Of a DNA stretch of 64,000 bases, positions 34,240 to 45,171 are shown piece after piece (the first letter of the stretch is position 1; each line of letters starts with the position of its first letter). Source of the DNA: Podospora pseudoanserina. Taxonomy: Eukaryota; Ascomycota; Sordariomycetes; Sordariales; Podosporaceae. The stretch lies in contig NW_026946670.1 of NCBI RefSeq assembly GCF_035222485.1, positions 37,475-101,474 of the forward strand. Direction: 5' to 3'. The notes under the pieces were generated by a model, which saw only the letters and a list, made by a program, of their open reading frames with translations, was not told the origin of the DNA and ran no database searches. Both the position numbers and the translations under genes were made by a program.

Positions 34240-35136
34240 TTAACCTCTATTACCCTTAAATAAAATACTTTTAATATTTTGATTTCATATTTGAATATGA
34301 AATGGGATTTTAATCGATTTAGCTCCAGTTATCCAAGGTAGAGGGTAGGTAGGGTACTATGATTAGTACGTAGTACGTAGTGCGTAGTGTGTAGTACGTA
34401 TGCATAGTCATAATTTAACATTAATATACGGGCTGACGGGCTGACTGGCTGGCTGGCTGGCCTACATACATAGACGCGGCGCAAACTCCTCCTCACACAA
34501 ATGTAATAATACTAATAATTAATCTTATAGGTTAAAATATATTTGTTATATTAAAATATGTTAGCAATGTAACGTAACGTTATTATATAATAAGTATGTT
34601 AAAATATATTAGTGATGTTGTTGTAATATTAAATTGTAATTCATAATTTAAATTTAGTTTAATTTAGTAAGCTGGCTGGCCTACATACATAGACGCCGCG
34701 AAAGCTCCTCCTCGCTATATATAAAGCAGACGAAGTAGAGAGCTTGCAGACGAAGTATAAATATCCGCGCGACGTAGTATGCATACTTCATACTTCGTCT
34801 AGTCTTTTTAATGAGGCAAGTGATTATAGTCAGTTCACTGTAGCAGGGAACATTTAGAACTCTACTTCATATCCCGGAGGGATTAGAAGCCTGCCTATTT
34901 ATAAGATTCCTTGACTTAACTGGTTAAAGTGTATTTTTGATAAGAATAATATCAGCGTTCGAGCCGCTGAGGAATCAAAGAAGGTCAATTATTTAAAGCT
35001 TGCGGATATTGATACTTCGTCTGCAAGCTCTCTACATACTTCGTCTGCTTTATATAAAGCATACGAAGTATGTATGGCGGTATAGTATTAATATAATTAA
35101 TATTATGGTTGTACGTTATTTACATTTCAAGGTTAA
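34240..35136 (+). other. Repeat-rich spacer nad1-trnS
   Basis: No gene is visible. Contents: a gtacgtagtacgtagtgcg tandem array near 34367; ctgactggctggctggctgg near 34442 and a second copy of the same repeat block near 34671; an AT-rich element at 34599-34628 shared with the rns upstream region; the inverted copy of the dispersed 42-bp repeat at 34861-34896; and gacgaagtatg-type elements near 34720-34795 and 35020-35070. Confidence 0.6.
34861..34896 (-). repeat. Dispersed 42-bp repeat, copy 2 (inverted, 36 bp)
   Basis: On the - strand it reads aggcaggcttctaatccctc followed by cgggatatgaagtaga. It matches the copies at 23908 and 36619 in inverted orientation. Confidence 0.93.
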
Positions 35137-35222
35137 AGAGAATTGACCGAGTGGTTTAAGGTGGCTAGCTTGAGATTAGTTATGGTTAATCTCCATCATG
35201 GGTTCGAATCCCATATTCTCTG
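35137..35222 (+). tRNA. trnS: tRNA-Ser (anticodon TGA)
   Basis: Class II tRNA with a long variable arm. The acceptor agagaat pairs perfectly with attctct. The anticodon loop is ctTGAga. The T arm is atggg-ttcgaat-cccat. Confidence 0.93.
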
Positions 35223-35522
35223 CGTGCGCAAGCTCTACCTATATTAAAATTATAAACTGAAGGGCGAGGAGCCGAAGCCCATCTCTTTATTTATTTATTT
35301 GGAGCTGGCGCCTACATATGAAATGAAGTACACTCCGGCTTCGCCGGAAGTATGCAGGCGTACCTTTACTCTTGAGGAGCATGCCTGCATACAGAAGTAG
35401 GCGGGCCGAAGTATGTAGCACGGTTTGATTAGTTTATAGTTTTTACCTTCATTATATAGTGCTAGGGTACAAACTCTCTTTAACTAAGGTGCAGGGCGCA
35501 AGCTCTAAATTTTATATTTTTA

Positions 35523-35596
35523 CGGGTTAGAGTCAGATTGGTTACGACATCTCATTTGGGATGGGATTATTCTGTGTTCGAGTCACAGTAACCCGA
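35523..35596 (+). tRNA. trnP: tRNA-Pro (anticodon TGG)
   Basis: The acceptor cgggtta pairs with taacccg. The anticodon loop is ttTGGga on stem tctca/tggga. The T loop is ttcgagt. Confidence 0.92.
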
Positions 35597-36618
35597 TATA
35601 TTTACTCCTTGTGTAACCACATGTTTGTATTTGGCTGGAAAAAAAAATTTTTAAGTTAAGTTAGAGCTTGCGCCTTTAGGCGTGGCGTGACACAAACTCC
35701 TCCCCCTCGTTATAGCTATACTAAGGGTATAAATACAGTATTAATTTATTGTAGAAATTATAAAAATATAAATGAATTGTATATATCTTTTATATTATAT
35801 CTAAGATATACAAGTATATAAAGAGACTATTATGGAAATACGTGCTATGTATTAAAGAGAGAAATTTAACTTATGTACATGAATAAAACATATGAACTCT
35901 TAGAGAAATTATTTAATAAACGAAGTGAATTGAAATATCTTATTAACTTCAGGAAAAAAAATCAAACGAGATTCTATGATTAGTGTGAACTAAAATAGAG
36001 TAGCCTATATAAATAAGTAAAATGGCCTAAAAGCTGTTTGAATTTATGGGGAACCTTCCTCAAAGGCTAAATATAATACATGAGCGACAGTGAAAAGTAC
36101 CGTGAGGGAAAATTTTTTTGAAATAGTAGTTTTATAAGCAGCTCAAGCTGATAATAAAAAGCAAGAGCGTACCTTTTGCATAATGGGTCACCAAGTTAAC
36201 ATTAGATGCGAGCTAATTATCTTGATTTGATAGATGACATGCATAGTTAAACCGATCATTAAAATAATGAATAGTGTCTAAAGTTAGACCCGAAGCCTAG
36301 TGATCTTACTATAGTCAGGGCTATAAAGGTCCGAACGGGTTATCGTTGCAAAGATATCCGAAGAACTATGGTAAGCGAGTGAAAGACAACACTGACTAGG
36401 ATAGCTGGTAAAAAAATAGCCTAAGCACCTATTTAGGCCAGTTTGTAGAAGTGAACCTTCTGCTATAAACCTTCAAATTGCGGGAAAGCCCTAAAGCAAT
36501 TTCAACCAAACAGACATGGTAACATAGTTTGTGGCACAGGTAATGACTCGTGGTACGGTAAAATCGAAATTGATACGCGTAAGTGAAATGGGTAATCCGC
36601 AGCCAAGCACCAAATATT

Positions 36619-36660
36619 AGGCAGGCTTCTAATCCCTCCGGATTATGAAGTAGAGCTCGA
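36619..36660 (+). repeat. Dispersed 42-bp repeat, copy 3
   Basis: It begins aggcaggcttctaatccctc and ends agtagagctcga, with about three differences from copy 1. It lies in a peripheral loop of the rnl intron 1 core. Confidence 0.93.
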
Positions 36661-37129
36661 TAAATGGTGTGCTGTTCATCGACTAGATGTAGGTTGGCGC
36701 AAGCTTAAGATATAGTCAAGCCTCATCCGAAAGGATGCAGGGCATTAAAGTACTTTTTATTAACATTTACTGCATATGAAATATGCAAACAAGATCCGCC
36801 TTAATGTAGTATATTCAAACTTCATTATTTTCTGTACAAGCAGCTGTAACCAGCTACTTGCAGATATAATAGCCGACAAGTTATTATGAATAGATACCCG
36901 TAGCAGCTACAAGCAAGGTACACTGTAGAAAGGTACTCGGGCCATTGGAAGGTTAGCACCCTACCCCAGTGATAGAATTGAAAGAATAACCTCTGAAGTA
37001 ATTGAATATATTCATTAATATATAAAAATAATTAAAAAAAAATAAGCTACTAAAATATACTTCTTTCTACATACAAATATTAAACAGCTATGCTGTTATT
37101 TTTCATCCAAGTCGGATGTTAACCTTTCT

Positions 37130-37858
37130 ATGGTAAAACCAGTAATAACTTACTATAATAGCGAGCTTGAGAAAGATCGTATATTAAAAGAAAATAAAAA
37201 TAAATCGGTAGTGTATCGTTGAACTAACAATGTAAATCAAAAAACATATATTGGTAGTTCCTCTAATTTTTCTGTAAGATTATACAAATATTATAGTGTT
37301 AAACATATAATGAAGTATAATACAGCTATACATAATGCTCTTTTAAAATATGGACACTCAAACTTTACTTTAGATATTCTTGAGTACTGTGAAGGTGTAG
37401 ATCCCATAACAAGAGAACAATATTATTTAGACTTATTAAAACCTGAATATAATATATTAGAACAAGCAGGTTCATCATTGGGATTTAAGCATAGTAAAGA
37501 AACTTTAGAATTTTTTAAAAATGAGCGTAAAGTGAGTGAAGAAACACGAAAGAATCTATCATTAGCTGCAACAGGTAGAATCTTAACTGAAGAAGATAAA
37601 AATAAAATATCTAGCTCACGTAAAGGTATAAAACTTTCAGATGAGACACGTGCTAAAATATCGGCAGCGGCTATATCACTTAACGGTGTAGCAGTTATAG
37701 TTAAAAATCTTATTACTTCAGAAGTAATAGAATATACAAGTTTAACTGAAGCAGCTAAAGCTATAGGTGTAAGTAGAACTGCTGTAAAAAAAGCCATTAT
37801 CTCTGAAAAACCAATAAAAAAAATATATAGTTGTAAGCAAGCAGGCCACAAAAAATAA
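37130..37858 (+). CDS. GIY-YIG homing endonuclease (rnl intron 1)
   Basis: ATG at 37130, TAA at 37856-37858, 242 aa. The nuclease motif is SVVYRWTNNVNQKTYIGSSSNF (about 37205-37268), where GIY has become VVY and a TGA(Trp) lies inside the motif. After it come REQYYLDLLKPEYNILEQAGSS, NUMOD3-like HSKETLEFF and LSDETRAKIS, and a NUMOD1 tail YTSLTEAAKAIGVSRTAVKKAI. Confidence 0.9.
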
Positions 37859-39051
37859 AATAAAAAAAAGTACTTTACTGCCCGTTAAATGGATAGTTTA
37901 TAACTATTTAGGGAGAAGGACCTCGGCTTTATCCTAAATTAGGATTAAAGAGGTAGATCTGTTTCTGCGAAACCTATAAAAGTAGGCAGTTTAAGTAACA
38001 TCTTAGTAGGTACAGAACTTTATCTCAGACAAGATGTATATTCTCATATGGATAAGTAAGGCGCGGGGCGGCGAAAGCTTTTCCTCGCTATTTATCTATT
38101 TATATGAAATACATTTTATTTGTATACATCGGGGGATCGTGAAGATTTTATCGGTGAGTATGTAGACTCGGAATGACAAAGATGGTTCTTGAATTATCGG
38201 ACATAGAATGCTAAGGTTGTATGTCAAAAGGGAAACAGCCCAGAACAAAGAAATAGTTAAGGTTCCAAAATTATTATTAAGTGAAATTAAGAGGGTTTTT
38301 ATATAAGTCGACAAGAAGATAGGCCTGGAAGCAGCCATATTTTAAAGACCTCGTAACAGAGCACTTGTTAAATCTTAAAAGCATCGAAAATTTATCGGAT
38401 CTAAATAATATACCGAAACTTTGTCCACAAATGACCATAATAAATTAAATTATGGTCATTTTTGTGGGGTAGCAGAACGTTGAGTTAATATTTGACTTTT
38501 CTTTTTTAAAGAAAAATATAGGACAACTCAAGTGATAATGGTGACATGAGTAACAAAAAAGAAGGGCTATGTAAATTATAATATAATATTATATTATATT
38601 ATATGTTAAGCTCTCTCGCCTAAAGCTTATGGAAAGAGTTTTAAAAAAGTAACGGCCTCTAAGTTGATAATACTTATATTATTGCGATGAGAAAATCTAA
38701 TTACTTTAGACAACATTTAACCTTCAAGGCACGGGCAAGCACCTCGAAAAATTTATTTTTTTTTGAGGAGCTTGCAGCCGCGCCTTGTAGGGAGTGAAAA
38801 ATGTGCTGGAAAAAAAAGTAACCGATCTGATTTTCTTTATAAAACTAAGTGGGTGACACTACTCATGCATGCAAACTACTGCGTAGTCAAGCCAGCATGT
38901 AGTACGTAGTACCACTCGCTTAATTAAGGAAATAGGAGAAGGAAGTACCGTACCTAGAAACTGAAACAAGTAAGCTAGTAGAGAATACGAAGGCGTAATG
39001 AGGTAACAATCATAAAGGAACTCGGCAAACTAACTACCGTAACTTAGGGAT

Positions 39052-40544
39052 GTTTGTCCTCCAGTAATTTAAGTATTAACACTTAAAATTGACTGGTAAT
39101 ATATTGGGAAAATTTCAAAAACTACTTTTAACATAGGCGCAAGCTCTAGATAAGTAGATTTGAAGCGAAGTTTATTAGTATTTGTAGTCCCGACGGTGCG
39201 GCGCAAGCTCCTCGTCGGGGCAATGCAAGCTCTAAAAAAACAATAAATTCGTTCAACGACTAAGGCGTGAGTAATACAGCAATAATCGCCTTTTAAAACC
39301 CAACTTATCTTTACCTGTAATATGCAAATAAAATAATGTCCAACAAATGAAGAATCAAGTAAATAAAAATTTTTATGAGTGAGTTGCTGGGTTTATAGAT
39401 GCTGAAGGGTGTTTTCACATAAAACGTAAAATAATGTCTAATAATAAAATTCGTTATTATTTTGAGTTTGTAATTAAATTACACATAGACGATGAAGCCG
39501 TTTTAAGGACTATTTGTCACATACTAGGTGTGGGACGAGTAGTACTAAGACCTAAATATAATACTTGTTCCTTTGAGGTAGGTTCTGAAAAGGAACTACG
39601 AATTCTCATCGATTTATTGGACGAGTTTCAATTAATGGGTGATAAGTATTTAGATTATATTAATTTCAGGGAGGCTTTCTTTTTATACTTTGATCGTTCA
39701 GATTCAGTCACTGAATCTTTGAAGACCAAAATTGAAGAGATACGGGCCAACCATAATACAAAACGTGCATCTACTACTCTACCTGTCAATTATAAACGCG
39801 TAATTACTGATTATAAGTTATTAGGGTTTATAGAAGGGGAGGGTAGTTTCATCGTACAGACACGGGGGTTAACTCCTAAATTTGAATTAGAGTTAACTTC
39901 AGCTCAAAAACCCCTTTTAATAGATATTTGTGAATATTTGATGCTACGTATCCAACTAATAGCTGATGCGACACAACCTCTAAATCTACCTTCTAAAGGT
40001 GGAATTAAAATACGTGATCGTAAGGCTAAGGGTAATAGTAAACCTTCCGTGAGATTAGAAATCACAGGAATTGATTTTTTACACAATTATTTTAATGTGT
40101 TTTTAAGCAAATTAGAATTTTATTCTAGAAAGAAGGAGGATTTTAAAAGCTTTTGCTTTATTTGTAACAAATTATTTAGCAAAGCACACATTGATAATGA
40201 AGAAGTAAAAATTTTATTATTAAGGCTTTCAGAGGGAATGAATGGAGCAAGATTATCTACAAATAAACTTACAGATAAAACATTAACCGATAAGATTATT
40301 TGCAGGGATGAAGAAACTCCTGATTCTTAAGAAAAATAAAACCCTTGAATATGAGATTTATATCACATAAGGCGCAAGCTCTCAATTCACTAGTCGTGTA
40401 CAGGAACATTATAATAGAAAATTTTAGCGAAAACGGTAATAGATAATGAAGACATAGTCTGAACCATGTTGTAAAATATGGAAAGTTAAAGTTAAGGCGC
40501 AAGCTCTAATTAGAGCTTTCGCCTTAATAACTGATAACAAGTTG
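39052..40544 (+). other. Group I intron 2 of rnl
   Basis: The intron starts after cttagggat and ends acaagttg before aaggaggg. The core wraps around the ORF: gggaaaatttcaaaaactac near 39106, tttgaagcgaagttt near 39159, gttcaacgacta near 39251, and gaagacatagtctgaacc near 40447. Sequence and layout closely match rnl intron 3. Confidence 0.88.
39347..40330 (+). CDS. LAGLIDADG homing endonuclease (rnl intron 2)
   Basis: ATG 39347, TAA 40328-40330, 327 aa. Motif 1 is GFIDAEGCFHI near 39389. Motif 2 is GFIEGEGSFIV near 39827. Acidic catalytic residues are present in both. One TGA(Trp) (YEWVAG) is the only unusual codon. The ORF is intact and may be active. Confidence 0.91.
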
Positions 40545-42326
40545 AAGGAGGGCTCATTAGTCTCGATTAATACGAGTAAAAAGGAAGAAGCATGAAATAT
40601 TGTTGTACGACTGTTTAATTAAAACAAAGCACTTTGCATAAAGATGAAAATCTAGGTATTGAGTGTGATCTCTGCCCGATGCCGGCTGGTTAACGAATTA
40701 ACTATATTGATAAAAGTATGGTCTTAGAGGAACCCCCGGTTAATGGCGGCCTTAGCGTGAGGGTCCTAAGGTAGCGAAACGCCTTGGCCGTTAAATGCGG
40801 TCTTGCATGAATGATGTAACGATACAACAGCTGTCTCTATGATTGACTCAGTGAAATTGGAATAGCAGTGCAGATACTGCTTACCTCTAGTTAGACGAGA
40901 AGACCCTATGCAGCTTTACTGTTACTAATTATTGAATATGATCCCGGCTATTCTGAGTGTATAAGGTAATTGATAAAATATAATTGAAACACCTTTATTA
41001 TTCCATCATATTATAATTTATTTATTTTAAATTTATCTTAGATTTTTATACTATGCACTACTAAACGTGCTAGTATGGAAATCAGTGTAGCTATATGCGG
41101 AACTAAATAAGAAAGTCAACCGAAATAAATAAATCAAACTACAAGGACGGCGCTATATATAGCTCGTCGTCAAAATACGTATCAGTATGGTGTGATAAGG
41201 CAATTTTGTGGCGCAGCTACATAGCTGCACCGCTAGTTAGTTGACACCTCACTATGAAGTTACTAATTTACGAACTATAAAATTACGAAGTTAGGAACTT
41301 CGTAGTTTACTCATACCAATACAATACGTATTTATAAGGTAGAACAATTGTTAGGAGACAGTTTATGCGGGGCACAGACCCCATAAAGAGTAAATGGGTG
41401 TGTCTAATAATAAAAAAATTTATGTTTGCAATTTTTTATAGTAATCCTATATTTAATCATGTATGTTCTATTCATAGAATATAATATGAATGAATTCGAT
41501 TCATTTATAATATAGTCCTTGGGTACAGTATAAAAATTATATATGTATTTTTGCAATATAATTTCCATGAAATTAGGAGGTAAGATTTTATTTATAGTGA
41601 AATTAGACGTAATAAAGTAAATATTATGAGATAGGCGCAAGCTCGAGGCACAATTTCTGGCGCAAGCTCTGGCACCTCGAGTTTGCACCTCTCTAATATT
41701 TTACTATAGTTATTATTTAGTGCTGCTGTGTTTAAAATATTTAGCGCAAGCTAAATCTAAGCCTGAAGTAAATAATAAAAATGTTTGTTACTTATAAAGC
41801 TTAATGGCTTAATCTTGCCTTACTGTTTGATTAACAACAAATCTTACAGTCGCGTAAGCGGGGCATAGGATCACAAGATACAAAAAGGAGAGATCTTGGA
41901 TTATTGGAAAAGCTACGCTAGGGATGTTTGTCCTTCAATATTTATATTTATGTATACGAAGTCCGCATACAGACGTATAGACATACATACTACGTTAGGG
42001 ATATTTGTACAGAAGTATGTCTGCATAAATATCATACGAAGTATGAAATCGGCTTACGTACGCAATAAATAATTGATAATATATTGGGTTAATTTCAAAA
42101 ATTACTTTTAAGGCTGGGGGTGATATATAGCTGTATACAGCTCGCTCTAGAAAAAAAGTAAATTTGAAGCGAAATTTATCTCAGCATTATAAAGCAGCTA
42201 GCTGCTTTACATAAAGATAAAATCGTTCAACGACTATAAGGTGAGTAATGCTAACAATAATCCTTTATTAATACCCAACTTTCTTTTTTTTTAATATGTA
42301 AAAAAATATAATAAATTATACATAGC

Positions 42327-43706
42327 ATGAATAATAAAACTCCAAAGTTTTTATCTATTTTTTTGGCGCAAGCTCTTAATAAAGATAATAAAAAAATACC
42401 TTTTAAAAGTAAATCTGAAGTAGGAAAAAGATACTTTCCCCCTGTATCTAGGGAATGAAAAAATAGTATTTATGTATTTAATAAAAATAATATAAAAAAT
42501 ATGCCTATTTATGATTTAAATATTAATTTATTAATTAAAAGTTTTTTTAATTTGTATTTTAATCCTAAATTTTTATATAATAAATATAGATCATATAAAA
42601 CTAGAAGTATTTCATTAAATAAAATATTTGCTAGTAAGGCAGAAGTAAAACATACTAATAATAAAGCAGTTATAACTGTATATGTCTATAACAGAGAAAA
42701 AATATCTTTATTAAAAAAAATAAAAAAATTAAACAAAAATCTTTTTAATTTAATAGCTAAATTTGCAGTTATTTTATATAAGAAGGAAGGTGGCTGCACA
42801 CGAAGTCTGGCTGCTTCTAATCCGGAGGATATGCAAACAAGCTATAGCTCTGATTTTAAGGATTTAGCTAAAGCTGATAACCAACCAGTAGCCCTACGAA
42901 GTCTGCAAGAAATTTTTAAATATGAAAAAACTCTAACTAAATCTTTTTTAATTAAAAACTTAAGACTTCTTAGAAAATATAAATTAAGACTAAATCTTAA
43001 TAAATATAAATTTGAAGAAAAACTTTTATATAAATTGAAAAATTTTATAGTAAAATATTATAATAAGAAAGTTGAATTTAATATTGTAAATATTAGATCG
43101 GTGGTATTTCATAGTGATTTTTTCACTAATATTTTACTATCTAAATTAAAAAATAGAAGAGCTAATATATTAAGAACGATGGATACTATTTTAAATAAGG
43201 TAGTTTTACCTAAAGTAAATAGAATAATAGAAAAAAGTTTTCATATAAAAGGTATAGATTTTAAATTATTAGAAAATAAATATCTAAATACTAAAATAAG
43301 TTATATACTTAGAGGGGGCAAGCTCGATAAGAATTTATCTAAATTCTTAAATAAGTTATTTTATAACGTTATGAGTGCCGCTGCCACAGCAGCAGCTTCA
43401 CACCAGTGCCTTAATAAAGATTATTTAAAAATATATGAAATAATTTTTAATTCTATAAATTATAAAAATATGGGCGGTGTAAGATTAGAAGCTAAAGGTA
43501 GATTAACTAAACGATATAGAGCAGATAGATCTCAATTTAAAGTAAGGTGGAAAGGAGGTTTGAAAAACATTGATTCTTCATATAAAGGATTATCATCTAT
43601 AAATATGAGAGGTTTTGTTAAACCTAATATTGATTATTCAATACTAGCGTATAAACGTCGGATTGGTGCTTTTGCAGTAAAAGGTTGAGTGTCAGGTAAA
43701 TCTTAG
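42327..43706 (+). CDS. rps3: Ribosomal protein S3 (intron-encoded)
   Basis: This is the mitochondrial small-subunit ribosomal protein, the S5/RPS3 type of filamentous ascomycetes. I choose ATG 42327 because the conserved YFPPVSREWKNSIYVFNKNN block (including a TGA Trp) lies upstream of the ATG at 42501. The frame ends at TAG 43704-43706 through another TGA(Trp), giving 459 aa. It is very Lys/Asn-rich. The C-terminal block GRLTKRYRADRSQFKVRWKGGLKN is typical. Repeat-derived segments are in frame: LAQAL near 42363, GGCTRSLAASNPED near 42790 and SAAATAAASHQCL near 43373. Confidence 0.93.
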
Positions 43707-43859
43707 TCTACATCAGCTACTTATAGTTCAGTTAATACGAGTATAGATTCATGGGCTGTCACAGGATTTTCTGATGCATAAGGTTCATTTAACTGAAGTA
43801 GGTTTAAAAGAAATACGTAATATAAAATTATATATGAATAAAGGAAGAGTTTTAAGTTA
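43707..43859 (+). pseudogene. Remnant of a LAGLIDADG endonuclease behind rps3
   Basis: Immediately downstream of rps3 the translation shows SWAVTGFSDA (start of a LAGLIDADG motif). It then jumps, with a stop and frame change, to HLTEVGLKEIRNIKLYMNKGRVLS, the usual C-terminal end of these enzymes, before TAA. The whole middle (about 200 residues) is missing, so this is an internal deletion derivative. Confidence 0.82.
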
Positions 43860-44614
43860 AAAAGCAATGTGGAAGCTATAAATAAAAAAAAATAGCGGAA
43901 AATAATAGGTTTGTATTTAGGGCGTAAACTCGTACATTAATTTTAGGTACGAGCCCCATCTGGTGAAAAAAAAATAAGAAATGAAGAAATAGTCTGAACC
44001 CTTTTGTAAAAAATGGAAATAAATTAAAATGATAACAAGTTGAACAGGCTAATTTGCGCAAGAGTGTACATAATGAGTGCGCGGTTTGGCACCTCGATGT
44101 CGGCTTAACTTATCCTCACGGATGCAGAAACTATGTAGGGTACGACTGTTCGTCGATTAAAAAGTTACATGAGCTGGGTTAAATACGTCGTGAGACAGTA
44201 TGGTTTCTATCTTCTAGAGGGAATTAGAATATAACAAGGATTAATCTTGTACGAAAGGAACATGGGGTACTGTTGTATACCCAAAAGGTATGCCAATTTT
44301 ATTAACCTCTGGTTTACCTGTTGTTTATGTGCCTTGTATTAATTTCTTTTTTTTCGACGTCGTACGAAAGAAAAAAAAGGAAAATGGGATGTTATAGTCA
44401 CTAACTAAATAAATAACATAAGCATGGCAGGAAAGCTAAGTTAGTCAAAGATAAGTGCTGAAAGCATATAGGCACGAAGCTTGTCTTGGGATATTTCTTA
44501 AATATACGTAATATAATATTACGTCATTAGGCTTAATTTGCAAGAATCTAGAGATTTTAAGGTATTAAGTACTAATTTTATAGTAAACTATATAATTGAT
44601 ATATTTTATTTAAA

Positions 44615-44685
44615 GCCGAGTTAGCATAAAAGGAATGCAATTGTTTTGTAATCAATAGAAGTAAGTGCGATACTTGCACCCGGCT
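44615..44685 (+). tRNA. trnT: tRNA-Thr (anticodon TGT)
   Basis: The acceptor gccgagt pairs with acccggc (one mismatch). The anticodon loop is ttTGTaa. Follows directly on rnl. Confidence 0.87.
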
Positions 44686-44696
44686 AGGAGTTATAA

Positions 44697-44768
44697 GGAT
44701 TAGTAGTCAAGTGGTACGACATAGCTCTTTCAATGCTACCATCGCAGGTTCGATTCCTGCCTAGTCTA
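44697..44768 (+). tRNA. trnE: tRNA-Glu (anticodon TTC)
   Basis: The acceptor ggattag pairs with ctagtct. The anticodon loop is ctTTCaa. The T arm is gcagg-ttcgatt-cctgc. Confidence 0.9.
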
Positions 44769-44939
44769 TTAGGTAGGCGCAAGCGTACATACATAATGGC
44801 GAAGTATATCGAGGAGCTTGCGCTATATATACAGCAGACGAAGTATAAATATCCCTACGTCAGGCGCGGAGGTTTACATACGACGAGTTATATATATAAC
44901 CCTACGTATGTATACCCAGCACCGTCATTCTTTTTATTG

Positions 44940-45010
44940 AGGCTATAGCTCAATTGGTAGAGCGTACTGCTCATAACAGTAATTATAAGTGTTCAAGTCA
45001 CTTTAGCCTT
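44940..45010 (+). tRNA. trnM: tRNA-Met (anticodon CAT), copy 1
   Basis: The anticodon arm tactg-ctCATaa-cagta is perfect. The acceptor aggcta pairs with tagcct. The D arm is agctcaattggtagagc. Confidence 0.88.
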
Positions 45011-45025
45011 ATGGCTGTATATTCT

Positions 45026-45085
45026 GCTGCAGACGACTTCGTCGTGCGCTTTAACTTTTAAGTGTACGACGAAGTCGTCTGCAGC
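45026..45085 (+). repeat. Perfect 20-bp inverted repeat
   Basis: gctgcagacgacttcgtcgt at 45026-45045 is the exact reverse complement of 45066-45085, with a 20-nt loop. It fills the gap between two trnM genes. Confidence 0.95.
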
Positions 45086-45100
45086 AAAAGTTCTTAATAA

Positions 45101-45171
45101 TGCGGGTTGGTGTAATAGAAACATTTTTGGCTCATGCCCAAAAGACAAGGGTGCAAATCCTTTACCCGCAT
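45101..45171 (+). tRNA. trnM: tRNA-Met (anticodon CAT), copy 2
   Basis: The acceptor tgcgggt pairs with acccgca. The anticodon arm is tttgg-ctCATgc-ccaaa. It could be initiator, elongator or a lysidine-modified Ile tRNA; sequence alone does not decide. Confidence 0.88.

Larger units (their letters stand above)
36411..37957 (+). other. Group I intron 1 of rnl
   Basis: Inserted just after ggatagctgg of domain II. The core comes first: attgcgggaaagccctaaag near 36477, cacaggtaatgactcgtgg near 36533, ggtaatccgcagccaagcac near 36591, ttcatcgactagatgtaggt near 36675, and gcttaagatatagtcaagcc near 36703. One copy of the dispersed 42-bp repeat (36619-36660) sits inside the core. The GIY-YIG ORF follows. 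The 3' boundary is approximate. Confidence 0.8.
41926..44042 (+). other. Group I intron 3 of rnl (rps3-bearing)
   Basis: Inserted between gctagggat and aacaggct, the site numbered 2449 in E. coli 23S rRNA, where ascomycetes carry the rps3 intron. The core is gggttaatttcaaaaattac near 42084, tttgaagcgaaattt near 42163, gttcaacgacta near 42224, gaagaaatagtctgaaccc near 43983, and an end acaagttg. It is a paralogue of intron 2. Confidence 0.93.
35770..44600 (+). rRNA. rnl: Large subunit ribosomal RNA (three introns)
   Basis: Ends are approximate. Recognised LSU landmarks are: cagtgaaaagtaccgtgagg near 36088; ggatagctgg at about 36399 before intron 1; the exon after it with tttctgcgaaacctataaa near 37961; taccgtaacttagggat at 39051 before intron 2; ggtcctaaggtagcgaaa near 40763; gacgagaagaccctatgcag near 40896; ggcacctcgatgtcggctt near 44089; and the sarcin-ricin loop gtacgaaaggaaca near 44250. 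Variable regions carry inserted GC-rich repeats (38060-38095, 38755-38795, 41145-41245, 41633-41697). The 38410-38465 helix is a long hairpin expansion. Confidence 0.93.

Noticed and set aside
37423-37851. 142-codon - strand frame in rnl intron 1
   Set aside because: Antisense shadow of the GIY-YIG gene on the + strand.
38411-38465. Long hairpin with ccacaaatgaccataa arms as a mobile element
   Set aside because: It lies within continuous rnl sequence and fits a variable-region helix; AT-rich arms are unlike the GC family.
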